Source of the DNA: Methyloprofundus sp.
GTDB taxonomy: Bacteria; Pseudomonadota; Gammaproteobacteria; Methylococcales; Methylomonadaceae
Direction: 5' to 3'
DNA length: 8,598 nt
NCBI GenBank assembly: GCA_030636485.1
Contig: DAOVWV010000044.1
Span: 1 to 8,598 of the forward strand
Shown piece by piece: positions 1-7,354 of the stretch (positions are counted from its first letter, which is position 1; every line of letters begins with the position of its first letter). The notes under the pieces were generated by a model, which saw nothing but the letters and a program-made list of their open reading frames with translations, did not search any database and was not told where the DNA came from. The translations under genes were made by a program, and so were the position numbers.

Positions 1-1
1 A

Positions 2-616
2 TCACCCCTCAAACACATCCGTTCCCTCAGGTGCAATAAACTCAAATAAACCCTTCTCCAAGGCATCAGGCATTTTTACATCGGAGAAAATAATCTGCGT
101 TAACTGACCGAAGTTATCGCTCAACTCCATCCCATACAACACATCATTTTTAAGTCCTACCAAGATATGCTTAAAGCTGCTCTGAGTACTTTTAGGTACG
201 AGTTTTATCCACAATAAACCCTGTTTTAACCCTTGGCTGCTGATGGTGTATTTCTCACTCAGATTAACACTGCCACTTAATAATAAAGCGGGCGTATCAC
301 CAATGGATTGATCTATTTTTTTAATAATCACCTGTTCTAAATCGGCATCATAAAACCAGACTTTGCCATCTTTGGATACAATCTGCTGTGCATAGGGTTT
401 TTGATAATTCCAGCGAAATTTACCCGGTTGCTGTAAATAAAATATGCCATAGCTGGTTTGCATCGCGCGCCCTGCCTCATCCAGAGAAGTCTGGGTAAAG
501 TTAGCCTGGATATTTTTTGCCCGGGCAATAAAACCTTCTAACTTTTGTACTGCCGATACTTCAGCATAAGTATTGATAGAAAATAGCACTATCATTACAG
601 CGATTATGTTTTTCAT
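2..616 (-). CDS. lolA: Outer-membrane lipoprotein carrier protein LolA
   Basis: Periplasmic chaperone that takes lipoproteins from the LolCDE ABC transporter in the inner membrane and passes them to LolB at the outer membrane. The chosen start gives 204 residues, close to the roughly 203 of E. coli LolA. Residues 1-18 form a signal peptide with a Lys, a hydrophobic core and probable cleavage after NTYA. Family hallmarks follow: FTQ near 40-42, the PGKFRWNY segment at 64-71 with the conserved Arg at 68, DGKVWFYDADLEQV at 83-96, TPALLL at 108-113, and a C-terminal FEFIAPEGTDV. An in-frame ATG at 640 would add eight residues (MIYKRNCL). I prefer 616 because it places a Shine-Dalgarno sequence correctly and gives a normal signal peptide. 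The gene lies 13 bases after mrcB and is probably the third gene of a parC-mrcB-lolA transcript. Its TGA stop is at 4-2, so the gene is complete. Identification is confident. Confidence 0.95.
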   Translation of the reverse strand: MKNIIAVMIVLFSINTYAEVSAVQKLEGFIARAKNIQANFTQTSLDEAGRAMQTSYGIFYLQQPGKFRWNYQKPYAQQIVSKDGKVWFYDADLEQVIIKKIDQSIGDTPALLLSGSVNLSEKYTISSQGLKQGLLWIKLVPKSTQSSFKHILVGLKNDVLYGMELSDNFGQLTQIIFSDVKMPDALEKGLFEFIAPEGTDVFEG

Positions 617-623
617 TAAACAA

Positions 624-630
624 TTCCTCT
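624..630 (-). promoter_or_regulatory. Ribosome binding site of lolA
   Basis: AGAGGAA on the minus strand lies 7 bases before the ATG at 616 and touches the mrcB stop codon. It supports the start at 616 over the upstream in-frame ATG at 640. Its placement suggests that ribosomes ending mrcB can start lolA directly. Confidence 0.7.
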
Positions 631-3041
631 TATAAATCATTAAACCAGGTTTTTATTTTATTCACGGGGGTTCCTACGCAAGGCGCATTTTCAGAAGGCT
701 CGGAGCCACGCACAAAGGGGTAAGCCACGACATCGGCACAAAGCTCATTCGCTTTTAGCCCCGTCACAGGATCAATCCATACACGAGTCACCGAATCTGG
801 CATGGATAATAACACAGACTGTGTGGCAACCTGCTTCATTAACGCTGTCCACAACCTTAATGCACCGCTCGCCCCGGTAACACCCGCCGGTTTATTATCA
901 TCGCGCCCTACCCAGAACACCGCCAGATAATCGCCCGTATACCCGGCAAACCAGCTATCTTTTAAACTATTACTGGTGCCTGTTTTCCCCGCCATGCTCA
1001 TGCTCTTGGGTAATGTCTGATAGACGGAACGCCCCGTCCCCTCACGCATCACTTTCTGCAAAGTCCAGTTCGTAAGATAGGTCGCTGCTGGATCCAGTGT
1101 CTGCCTCAGCGCATAAGGGTAGCGCTGTAACACACTTCCATCCATTGCCAATACAGCATTAATGGAGCGTAACGGCATCGCAAAGCCATCACCTGCCAGA
1201 GTCTGGTACATTTGGGTTACTTCAAAAGGACTCAAAGGCAGCGCACCTAACAGCATCGAAGGAAATAAATTAACCGGCCTGCTAACCCCGCTATCACGTA
1301 AAGTTTTAGCAATTCGACCAACACCGATATCCATACCGATACGCACGGTTGCCAAGTTATACGAATGTACCAATGCGGTGTTAAAAGCCACATCACCATG
1401 CTCTTTATGATCATAATTACTCGGCTGCCAGGTTTTTCCTTTTTCAGCCTTTACTTTAATTTTTCTATCACTGACCGGGGTCATCAAGGTGTATTTATCT
1501 GGATATTCCAGCGCGGTTAAATACACAATAGGCTTGATCAATGAACCAATAGGGCGAATAGCGTTCAACGCGCGATTAAAACCCACCCCCTGACTATCCC
1601 GCCCCCCCGCTAGAGCAACAATTTCCCCACTCTCTTTGCGGGTAACAACCGCCGCCGTTTCCAGATTTTGGGAGCGCTTACGCCTTTCAATTTTAGTTAA
1701 TTGCTGTTTAATGCTGACTTCCAAGGCATCCTGTACCTTAGTATCCAGCGTGGTAAAAATACTCAGCCCTTCGGAGGTTAAATCCACGTCATCGTATTGC
1801 TGACGTAACTGTCCTTTGACCAATTCAATAAACGCTGGATAACGATTAGCAGGGCGATGTGCAAACGGCACGATATTCAATGAGGTTTGTTCTGCCTGTT
1901 TCAATTGCTCTGCATCAATATCACCTTGAGCAAACATTTCCTCTAAAACCAGATTACGCCGTTTTAATGCCCGTTCAGGATGCCGACGCAAATCATAATA
2001 GGTCGGCCCGCGCACCAAAGCGATCAAGCCAGCGACCTTTTCCAAAGGCAGTTTATTTAAAGGCATGGAAAAATAGAATTCACTCGCCAGACCAAATCCA
2101 TGTATGGCATGCGCCCCGTCCTGGCCTAAATACACTTCATTCAGATAGGCTTCTAAAATATCATCTTTACTAAACCGCGCCTCTAAAATCAGAGCCATCA
2201 ATGCTTCATTGATTTTTCGCTTCAAGCTACGTTCAGGCGTGAGATAAAAATTCTTCACCAATTGCTGGGTGATGGTACTTCCACCCTGTGCCATCCGGCC
2301 TTGACGCAGATTAACCCACATTGCACGGGCAATGCCTTTAAAAGAGATACCGATATGCTGATAAAAATCACGATCTTCAGTGGCCAATAAACCTTGTACC
2401 AAGCTTGCTGGCACTTCATCCAGCTGCACTAAAATCCTGTCCTCTTTTTGCGCAGGATAAAAGCTCCCAATCTGCACAGGATCAAGGCGTACAATGGATA
2501 GCTCTTTCCCTGTCTGCATATCTTTGATTGAACGGATTTCCGTCTTAGAAAACTCAATACGTATATGCTGCTCTTGCTGGGTTTTATCCCAAAATACAAA
2601 CTCACGTGTTTTCAAGCCAATCACACCCGATTTTATTGCATAGGTTGCGGGTGAAGAAAGCTTAGAATCAGAGCGATAATGCAGTTTTTTCAACAGTACC
2701 AATAAAGCCTGGGTATTCATCCTCACCCCTGCATAAAGCTCAACCGGACTGGCATACACGCGCGCTGGAATAGACCAGCGCTTACCTTCAAACTGCTTAC
2801 GCACGGTATAGTCCAAATAGCCTAGATAGCAAGCAAACACAAACACCAAGGCCGCAAAAAACTTCAGCAAGGGGAATTTAGCCAAGACCCATATTCTTTT
2901 TAATAAAGAGGACTTTTGATTGGCCTTAACGGTCGCTTTTGCTTTTGCTCTGGGTTTACGCTTTACTGGCGCAGCCTTTTTAGCAGGCTTTGCACGGTTA
3001 CTCGTTTTTGCAGACTTTCTAGGTTTTTTAGCGTCTGCCAT
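630..3041 (-). CDS. mrcB: Bifunctional penicillin-binding protein 1B (class A PBP)
   Basis: Inner-membrane enzyme that polymerises glycan strands from lipid II and cross-links their peptides. It has 803 residues. A basic cytoplasmic tail (about 1-50) precedes one membrane segment near 56-76. A UB2H-like region follows (about 95-185), the domain that binds the activator LpoB in E. coli. The glycosyltransferase 51 domain includes the TEDRDFYQH motif with probable catalytic Glu222, GGSTITQQLVKN at 253-264 and the EAYLNEVYLGQ motif at 297-307. The transpeptidase domain has SLIK with acyl-accepting Ser500, SYN at 560-562 and KTG at 686-688, so both activities look intact. Two periplasmic cysteines near the C-terminus (768, 788) could form a disulfide. 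The start ATG overlaps the parC stop by one base (TAATG) and has only a weak Shine-Dalgarno sequence, so translation is probably coupled to parC. PBP1A is excluded by the UB2H-like region and overall similarity to PBP1B. Confidence 0.95.
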   Translation of the reverse strand: MADAKKPRKSAKTSNRAKPAKKAAPVKRKPRAKAKATVKANQKSSLLKRIWVLAKFPLLKFFAALVFVFACYLGYLDYTVRKQFEGKRWSIPARVYASPVELYAGVRMNTQALLVLLKKLHYRSDSKLSSPATYAIKSGVIGLKTREFVFWDKTQQEQHIRIEFSKTEIRSIKDMQTGKELSIVRLDPVQIGSFYPAQKEDRILVQLDEVPASLVQGLLATEDRDFYQHIGISFKGIARAMWVNLRQGRMAQGGSTITQQLVKNFYLTPERSLKRKINEALMALILEARFSKDDILEAYLNEVYLGQDGAHAIHGFGLASEFYFSMPLNKLPLEKVAGLIALVRGPTYYDLRRHPERALKRRNLVLEEMFAQGDIDAEQLKQAEQTSLNIVPFAHRPANRYPAFIELVKGQLRQQYDDVDLTSEGLSIFTTLDTKVQDALEVSIKQQLTKIERRKRSQNLETAAVVTRKESGEIVALAGGRDSQGVGFNRALNAIRPIGSLIKPIVYLTALEYPDKYTLMTPVSDRKIKVKAEKGKTWQPSNYDHKEHGDVAFNTALVHSYNLATVRIGMDIGVGRIAKTLRDSGVSRPVNLFPSMLLGALPLSPFEVTQMYQTLAGDGFAMPLRSINAVLAMDGSVLQRYPYALRQTLDPAATYLTNWTLQKVMREGTGRSVYQTLPKSMSMAGKTGTSNSLKDSWFAGYTGDYLAVFWVGRDDNKPAGVTGASGALRLWTALMKQVATQSVLLSMPDSVTRVWIDPVTGLKANELCADVVAYPFVRGSEPSENAPCVGTPVNKIKTWFNDL

Positions 3042-5278
3042 TAGACATCAACACTCATTAACTGATCAACACGCTGATAACCTCTAGGCAGTCCATGCCC
3101 GCGCTTCGCTCTTACCCCAAGGTAGTTTTCCATATCTGCTGGCTTCAAGGTTAAAGTACGTTTTCCCGCAACCAGCCTTAACGGCGCATTTTCAGCAATA
3201 ACGGTAATGGCAACCACCTTATCAGCGCCCGCTTTTAAATCAGCCGCAGGAATTTGTATCAGTTTATTGCCCTTGCCTTTTGTTAAGACAGGTAAAGCCG
3301 CCGCAGGAAATATCAGCAATCGCCCCTGTAAAGTGACCACGGCAATTAAATCACTGGGATTGGGCACATGTACCGGAGCAAGCAATTGCGCACCGGCCGG
3401 TAGCGTAACCATCGCCTTACCGGCTTTATTTTTAGACACCAGTTCTTTTAATTGCACCCTGAATCCATAGCCTGCATCACTGGCCATCAACAGATAATCC
3501 TCTTCATGCCCCGCCAGTAAGTGGGTAAACAGGGAGCCAGCAGGTGGCTTTAAACGCCCCGTTAAAGGTTCGCCCTGACTACGTGCCGAGGGTAAATTAT
3601 GCGTTGCCGTCATATACGCGCGGCCAGTCGAATCCATAATAAACACTGGCTGTGTAGTACGTCCCATCACAGAATCCAGATAAGCATCACCCGAACGATA
3701 GTTCAAGCCTTCGGCATCTATCTCATGCCCTTTCGCTGCACGTACCCAGCCTTTCTGAGATAACACAATGGTCACCGGATCATTGCTAATCAGTGCCGTT
3801 GCACTCAAGGCCTGAGCAACATTACGCTCGACGATAAAAGAGCGACGCTCATCACCGTACTTATCCGCATCTTCGATAATTTCTTTTCTGATTAAACGAT
3901 TTAACAAACGTGGTGAACCCAGCGTTTTTTGCAAACCATTCCGTTCTTTTTCCAGCTCAGCCTGTTCACCCTTGATGGCCATTTCTTCAAGCTTTGCCAA
4001 ATGGCGCAATTTTAATTCTAAAACAGCTTCAGCCTGAATATCGCTAATGCCAAAACGCGCAATTAACACAGGTTTGGGCTTATCCTCATTACGAATAATG
4101 GCAATCACTTCATCAATATTCAGAAAGGCGACCAACAAACCTTCCAGAATATGTAAACGCGCCAAGACCTTATCTAAACGATACTGTAAACGCTTACGCA
4201 CTGTCTCGGTTCGAAAACTCAGCCATTCAACTAAAATCTCGCGTAAACCTTTGACTTTAGGCCGCCCATTCAAGCCTATCATATTCAGGTTAACACGATA
4301 GGTTCTTTCCAGATCCGTGGTGGCAAATAAATGCGACATAATCGCATCCACATCTGCCCGTTTAGATCTTGGCATTACCACTAATCGAGTTGGGTTTTCA
4401 TGATCCGACTCATCCCTTAAGTCCTCGATCATCGGCAGTTTTTTGGCCTGCATTTGTGCCGCGATCTGCTCCAACAGTTTTGAACCTGATACCTGATGTG
4501 GCAAAGCGGTAATCACAATATTATGCTCTTCCAATTCATACTTGGCACGCATACGAACTGAACCGTTACCCTTGATATAGATTTTCTGTATATCTTCACG
4601 GCTACTGACGATTTCGGCATCTGTCGGGTAATCAGGCCCCTGAATAAACATAAACAGATCTTCCAGACTCGCATCCGGTGTATCCAGTAAATGCACACAG
4701 GCATTCGCCACTTCACGCAGATTATGCGGTGGAATATCCGTCGCCATACCGACCGCAATCCCCATTGTGCCATTCAGCAAGATATTAGGCAGTCTGGCGG
4801 GTAATATAGACGGTTCTTTTAAAGAGCCATCAAAATTATCATTCCACTCAACAGTCCCCTGCCCCAATTCTTTCAACAAAGTCTGGGCATAAGCCGTTAA
4901 ACGCGACTCCGTATAACGCATCGCCGCAAAAGACTTAGGATCATCAGGAGAGCCCCAGTTACCCTGCCCATCAACCAAAGGGTAACGATATGAAAAAGGC
5001 TGTGCCATCAACACCATCGCCTCATAACAGGCTGAATCACCGTGCGGGTGATACTTACCTAAAACATCCCCCACTGTACGCGCTGATTTTTTATGTTTTG
5101 ACAGCGCACTTAAACCCAGCTCAGACATCGCATACACAATGCGTCGCTGAACAGGTTTTAAACCATCGCCTATATGCGGTAATGCGCGGTCTAAAATAAC
5201 GTACATGGAATAATCCAGATACGCTTTCTCGGTAAAATCCTTTAAAGGGAGTTGTTCAAAATTATCCTGAATACCCAT
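3041..5278 (-). CDS. parC: DNA topoisomerase IV subunit A (ParC)
   Basis: Breakage-reunion subunit of topoisomerase IV, which with ParE unlinks daughter chromosomes and relaxes supercoils in the cytoplasm. It has 745 residues, against about 752 in E. coli. The N-terminal winged-helix/tower core contains [20 protein letters not shown] at 37-56, the [14 protein letters not shown] quinolone region at 76-89, and [10 protein letters not shown] with the DNA-cleaving Tyr122. Ser82 and Glu86, equivalent to E. coli Ser80 and Glu84, are the quinolone-sensitive residues. The rest of the core covers [12 protein letters not shown] and [13 protein letters not shown], then a coiled-coil region near 360-460. 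The C-terminal beta-pinwheel (about 500-745) has [10 protein letters not shown] as in ParC and lacks the GyrA box (QRRGGKG), which separates it from GyrA. I saw no better in-frame start close upstream, but the Shine-Dalgarno sequence before this ATG is weak. parE is not in the window. This gene heads the parC-mrcB-lolA cluster and is divergent from nadE. Confidence 0.97.
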   Translation of the reverse strand: MGIQDNFEQLPLKDFTEKAYLDYSMYVILDRALPHIGDGLKPVQRRIVYAMSELGLSALSKHKKSARTVGDVLGKYHPHGDSACYEAMVLMAQPFSYRYPLVDGQGNWGSPDDPKSFAAMRYTESRLTAYAQTLLKELGQGTVEWNDNFDGSLKEPSILPARLPNILLNGTMGIAVGMATDIPPHNLREVANACVHLLDTPDASLEDLFMFIQGPDYPTDAEIVSSREDIQKIYIKGNGSVRMRAKYELEEHNIVITALPHQVSGSKLLEQIAAQMQAKKLPMIEDLRDESDHENPTRLVVMPRSKRADVDAIMSHLFATTDLERTYRVNLNMIGLNGRPKVKGLREILVEWLSFRTETVRKRLQYRLDKVLARLHILEGLLVAFLNIDEVIAIIRNEDKPKPVLIARFGISDIQAEAVLELKLRHLAKLEEMAIKGEQAELEKERNGLQKTLGSPRLLNRLIRKEIIEDADKYGDERRSFIVERNVAQALSATALISNDPVTIVLSQKGWVRAAKGHEIDAEGLNYRSGDAYLDSVMGRTTQPVFIMDSTGRAYMTATHNLPSARSQGEPLTGRLKPPAGSLFTHLLAGHEEDYLLMASDAGYGFRVQLKELVSKNKAGKAMVTLPAGAQLLAPVHVPNPSDLIAVVTLQGRLLIFPAAALPVLTKGKGNKLIQIPAADLKAGADKVVAITVIAENAPLRLVAGKRTLTLKPADMENYLGVRAKRGHGLPRGYQRVDQLMSVDV

Positions 5279-5330
5279 GTATGATTGCTTGCTTATATTT
5301 GATAATTGAAAAATAAATGCCTATGTTGTA

Positions 5331-5485
5331 CTTCACGCGGCCACGGTTACGGTTTTCTAGCGGCCATTTTTTGCCGATAGCTGCGTTAATGAAATAGTTA
5401 CGTAGCCAGCTATGCGCCTGTTTCATTGCCTTGCTCTCGACAAAAAATGACTCGCTATAAAACCCGCAACCGTCACCGCGTGAAG
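5331..5485. repeat. Long imperfect palindrome, MITE-like element
   Basis: About 155 bases read nearly the same on both strands. The outer arms are CTTCACGCGG (5331-5340) and CCGCGTGAAG (5476-5485). Further inward, ACGGTT (5343-5348) pairs with AACCGT, CATTTTTTG (5365-5373) pairs with CAAAAAATG (5441-5449), and AATGAAA (5388-5394) pairs with TTTCATT (5420-5426). The centre near 5408 is GTAGC-CA-GCTAT. By eye, roughly three quarters of positions pair, with a few one-base gaps. TA lies immediately outside each end, as expected for elements moved by IS630/Tc1-mariner-type transposases, which duplicate TA. This mobile-element reading is inference. The alternative is a large palindromic extragenic repeat. 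No coding sequence is credible inside it. Transcripts from either side could fold into a long hairpin. Confidence 0.75.
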
Positions 5486-5657
5486 TATATCTTATTGTGC
5501 AACGCTTAGAAACGTGAATTTTATAAGTTTGGGACAAAGATAAAATAATACTGACCCTTGCCGTTGTGACTTTGCTAATGTCAGCCAAGATTTAGCATAC
5601 AATGGTCGCTTGGTAATACGCCATAATACCGATAGTAATAAGGAGCGATAATTCAAT
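5486..5657 (+). promoter_or_regulatory. nadE upstream region with weak promoter candidates
   Basis: This is the gene-free stretch between the palindrome and nadE. It is AT-rich and should hold the nadE promoter, but no strong sigma-70 pair stands out. The best -10-like hexamers on the plus strand are TAAAAT at 5541-5546, with a poor TTTATA at 5520-5525, and TACAAT at 5598-5603, with TTGCTA at 5572-5577 at an over-long 20-base spacing. Nothing here matches an operator for a NAD regulator that I could recognise. Confidence 0.25.
5639..5645 (+). promoter_or_regulatory. Ribosome binding site of nadE
   Basis: TAAGGAG ends 12 bases before the ATG at 5658. The motif is strong but the spacing is longer than the usual 5-9 bases. 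It still supports this start, which begins the conserved first beta-strand (MLKIAINQMN) of the amidase domain. Confidence 0.6.
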
Positions 5658-7331
5658 ATGCTTAAAATTGCCATTAACCAGATGAATTCAACTGTTGCTG
5701 ACTTTAGTGGCAACACAAAAATCATGCTTGATGCCATGCAGGCGGCAACACAAAAAACGACTGATCTGCTGGTGTTTCCAGAATTATCTGTGTGTGGTTA
5801 TTATCCTTATGACTTAATCTATGAAACGTTCTTTATACAACAATCTGAACAGGCCTTATTAAATTTACTTGATGCCTCAACTCATTTTCCGGCACTTACC
5901 TGTATTATTGGCACTGTCCGCAGGAATAAAGCGTCAGGAAAGCCCTTTTATAATGCCTTGTTAGTGATTAACGAAGGGGAGATTATCGCCGAATATTACA
6001 AGCAGCTACTCCCTACTTATAATGTATTTGATGAAAGAAGGCATTTTGAACCCGGTCCGGCATCAGCGTGTTTAATAACAGTGGCCAATACAAGAGTTGG
6101 CTTAATCATCTGTGAAGATAGCTGGAATGATTCTGAACAAGACTACCCTGTAAACCCTTTTAAAACTCTAGTCGAACAAAATCCTGAGCTAGTGATCATT
6201 ATTAATGCCAGCCCATCCAATATAGGTAAGCGAGAGCAACGGCATAATCTTATGTCGAATGTTGCCAGGCATTATCAACTCCCCCTGCTCTCGGTTAATT
6301 CAGTCGGTGGTCAGGATAGCCTGGTATTTGACGGCGCTTCCTTTGCAATAAGCAATCGAGGTGATGTGATCTATGAGGCAGCACCATTTAAGGCAACTCA
6401 AGAATATATTAGTTTTGATAAAGAAGGCTTTAGCAATCTCCCCCCTACGCCTAAAGCACTTTGCAATGATGAACTGGCGTTTAATCAGATAACGTTGGGC
6501 TTAACCGATTATGCCCGTCGATGTGGTTTTAAAAAAGTGCTTATTGGCTTGTCTGGCGGAATAGATTCGGCGCTTACTCTGGCTCTCGCCGTCGAAGCAT
6601 TGAGTGCTGCCAATGTGGTCGGAATAACCATGCCCTCTGTTTTTTCCAGTACAGGCTCGGTCACTGATTCAGAAAAACTTTGCAAAAACCTTGGAGTAGA
6701 GCTGATTAACCACCCGATTAAAGCATTGGTAGAGCAATATTCAAAAGACTTTAAACTGGCCTTTAACACGTCATTAAAAGGGCTGACATTAGAAAACTTA
6801 CAAGCCCGGATTCGCGGTACAATTTTAATGGAGTACTCTAATGAGTTTAATGCATTACTGTTATCAACTGGCAACAAATCTGAAATATCAATTGGTTATT
6901 GCACACTCTATGGCGATACCAATGGCGGCCTAAATCTACTGGGCGACCTTTATAAAACCGAAGTTTACAGCCTGTCTAAATATATTAATCAACGGGCTAA
7001 ACATGACCTCATTCCTATAGACATCATTAATAAAGAGCCTTCAGCTGAATTAGCAGCCGAACAAAAAGATACAGATACCTTACCCCCTTATGAGGTTTTA
7101 GATGAAATACTAAAATATTTAATCGAAGGTAAACAGCTATCAAAACCTGAATACGCCCGCGTTAAAAACTACGTGACTGAATTAGATAAAACGAATCATA
7201 CGCTGGTTAGTAAAGTTAAAAAAATGATTGCCCATAATGAATATAAACGCTTTCAGGCAGCCCCCATCATTAGAATGCGCGCCAGAGCCTTTGGTAATGG
7301 CAGGCAAATGCCCATTGCTGCAAAATATTAG
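5658..7331 (+). CDS. nadE: Glutamine-dependent NAD+ synthetase
   Basis: Catalyses the last step of NAD+ synthesis: nicotinate adenine dinucleotide (deamido-NAD+) + ATP + glutamine gives NAD+ + AMP + PPi + glutamate, in the cytoplasm. It has 557 residues in two domains. The N-terminal nitrilase-like glutaminase (about 1-265) carries the triad Glu42 (FPELSVCGYYP), Lys115 (YYKQLLPTYNVFDE) and Cys152 (LIICEDSW). The C-terminal synthetase (about 275-557) has the ATP pyrophosphatase loop SGGIDS at 299-304, STGNKSE at 403-409, YGDTNGG at 418-424 and the PSAEL segment at 461-465. The glutaminase domain separates it from the short ammonia-dependent NadE of E. coli (about 275 residues). All key residues are present and the frame is open, so it should be functional. 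It is transcribed divergently from parC and ends 23 bases before putA, so the two are probably co-transcribed. Confidence 0.97.
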   Translation: MLKIAINQMNSTVADFSGNTKIMLDAMQAATQKTTDLLVFPELSVCGYYPYDLIYETFFIQQSEQALLNLLDASTHFPALTCIIGTVRRNKASGKPFYNALLVINEGEIIAEYYKQLLPTYNVFDERRHFEPGPASACLITVANTRVGLIICEDSWNDSEQDYPVNPFKTLVEQNPELVIIINASPSNIGKREQRHNLMSNVARHYQLPLLSVNSVGGQDSLVFDGASFAISNRGDVIYEAAPFKATQEYISFDKEGFSNLPPTPKALCNDELAFNQITLGLTDYARRCGFKKVLIGLSGGIDSALTLALAVEALSAANVVGITMPSVFSSTGSVTDSEKLCKNLGVELINHPIKALVEQYSKDFKLAFNTSLKGLTLENLQARIRGTILMEYSNEFNALLLSTGNKSEISIGYCTLYGDTNGGLNLLGDLYKTEVYSLSKYINQRAKHDLIPIDIINKEPSAELAAEQKDTDTLPPYEVLDEILKYLIEGKQLSKPEYARVKNYVTELDKTNHTLVSKVKKMIAHNEYKRFQAAPIIRMRARAFGNGRQMPIAAKY

Positions 7332-7343
7332 ACAGGAAAAGTC

Positions 7344-7351
7344 AGGACAGG
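7344..7351 (+). promoter_or_regulatory. Ribosome binding site of putA
   Basis: AGGACAGG lies in the 23-base gap after nadE. AGGA ends 7 bases before the ATG at 7355. It fixes the start of the truncated putA frame and favours a short N-terminus. Confidence 0.65.
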
Positions 7352-7354
7352 CAA

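Noticed and set aside
5018..5053. Possible quinolone-resistance substitutions in ParC
   Set aside because: The key positions are Ser82 and Glu86, the sensitive-type residues, so no resistance allele is seen.
5329..5487. The palindrome as a rho-independent terminator
   Set aside because: It lies between divergent genes, so neither neighbour ends here. It is far longer than a terminator stem and has no U-tract following the paired arms.
5262..5588. A 108-codon minus-strand open frame across the palindrome
   Set aside because: It consists largely of the palindrome, overlaps the parC start in another frame, has no recognisable domain and no clear ribosome binding site.
5611..5640. Repeated AATAC/TAATA motifs before nadE as an operator for a NAD-responsive repressor
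   Set aside because: The symmetry is limited to GGTA/TACC with an unpaired interior, and the stretch is simply AT-rich. No match to a known operator could be supported.
5492..5737. An 81-codon minus-strand open frame over the nadE start
   Set aside because: It overlaps the conserved nadE N-terminus and resembles no known protein. It is a chance frame.
6509..6877. A 122-codon minus-strand open frame
   Set aside because: It is antisense to the ATP-loop and STGNKSE regions of nadE and has no features of its own.
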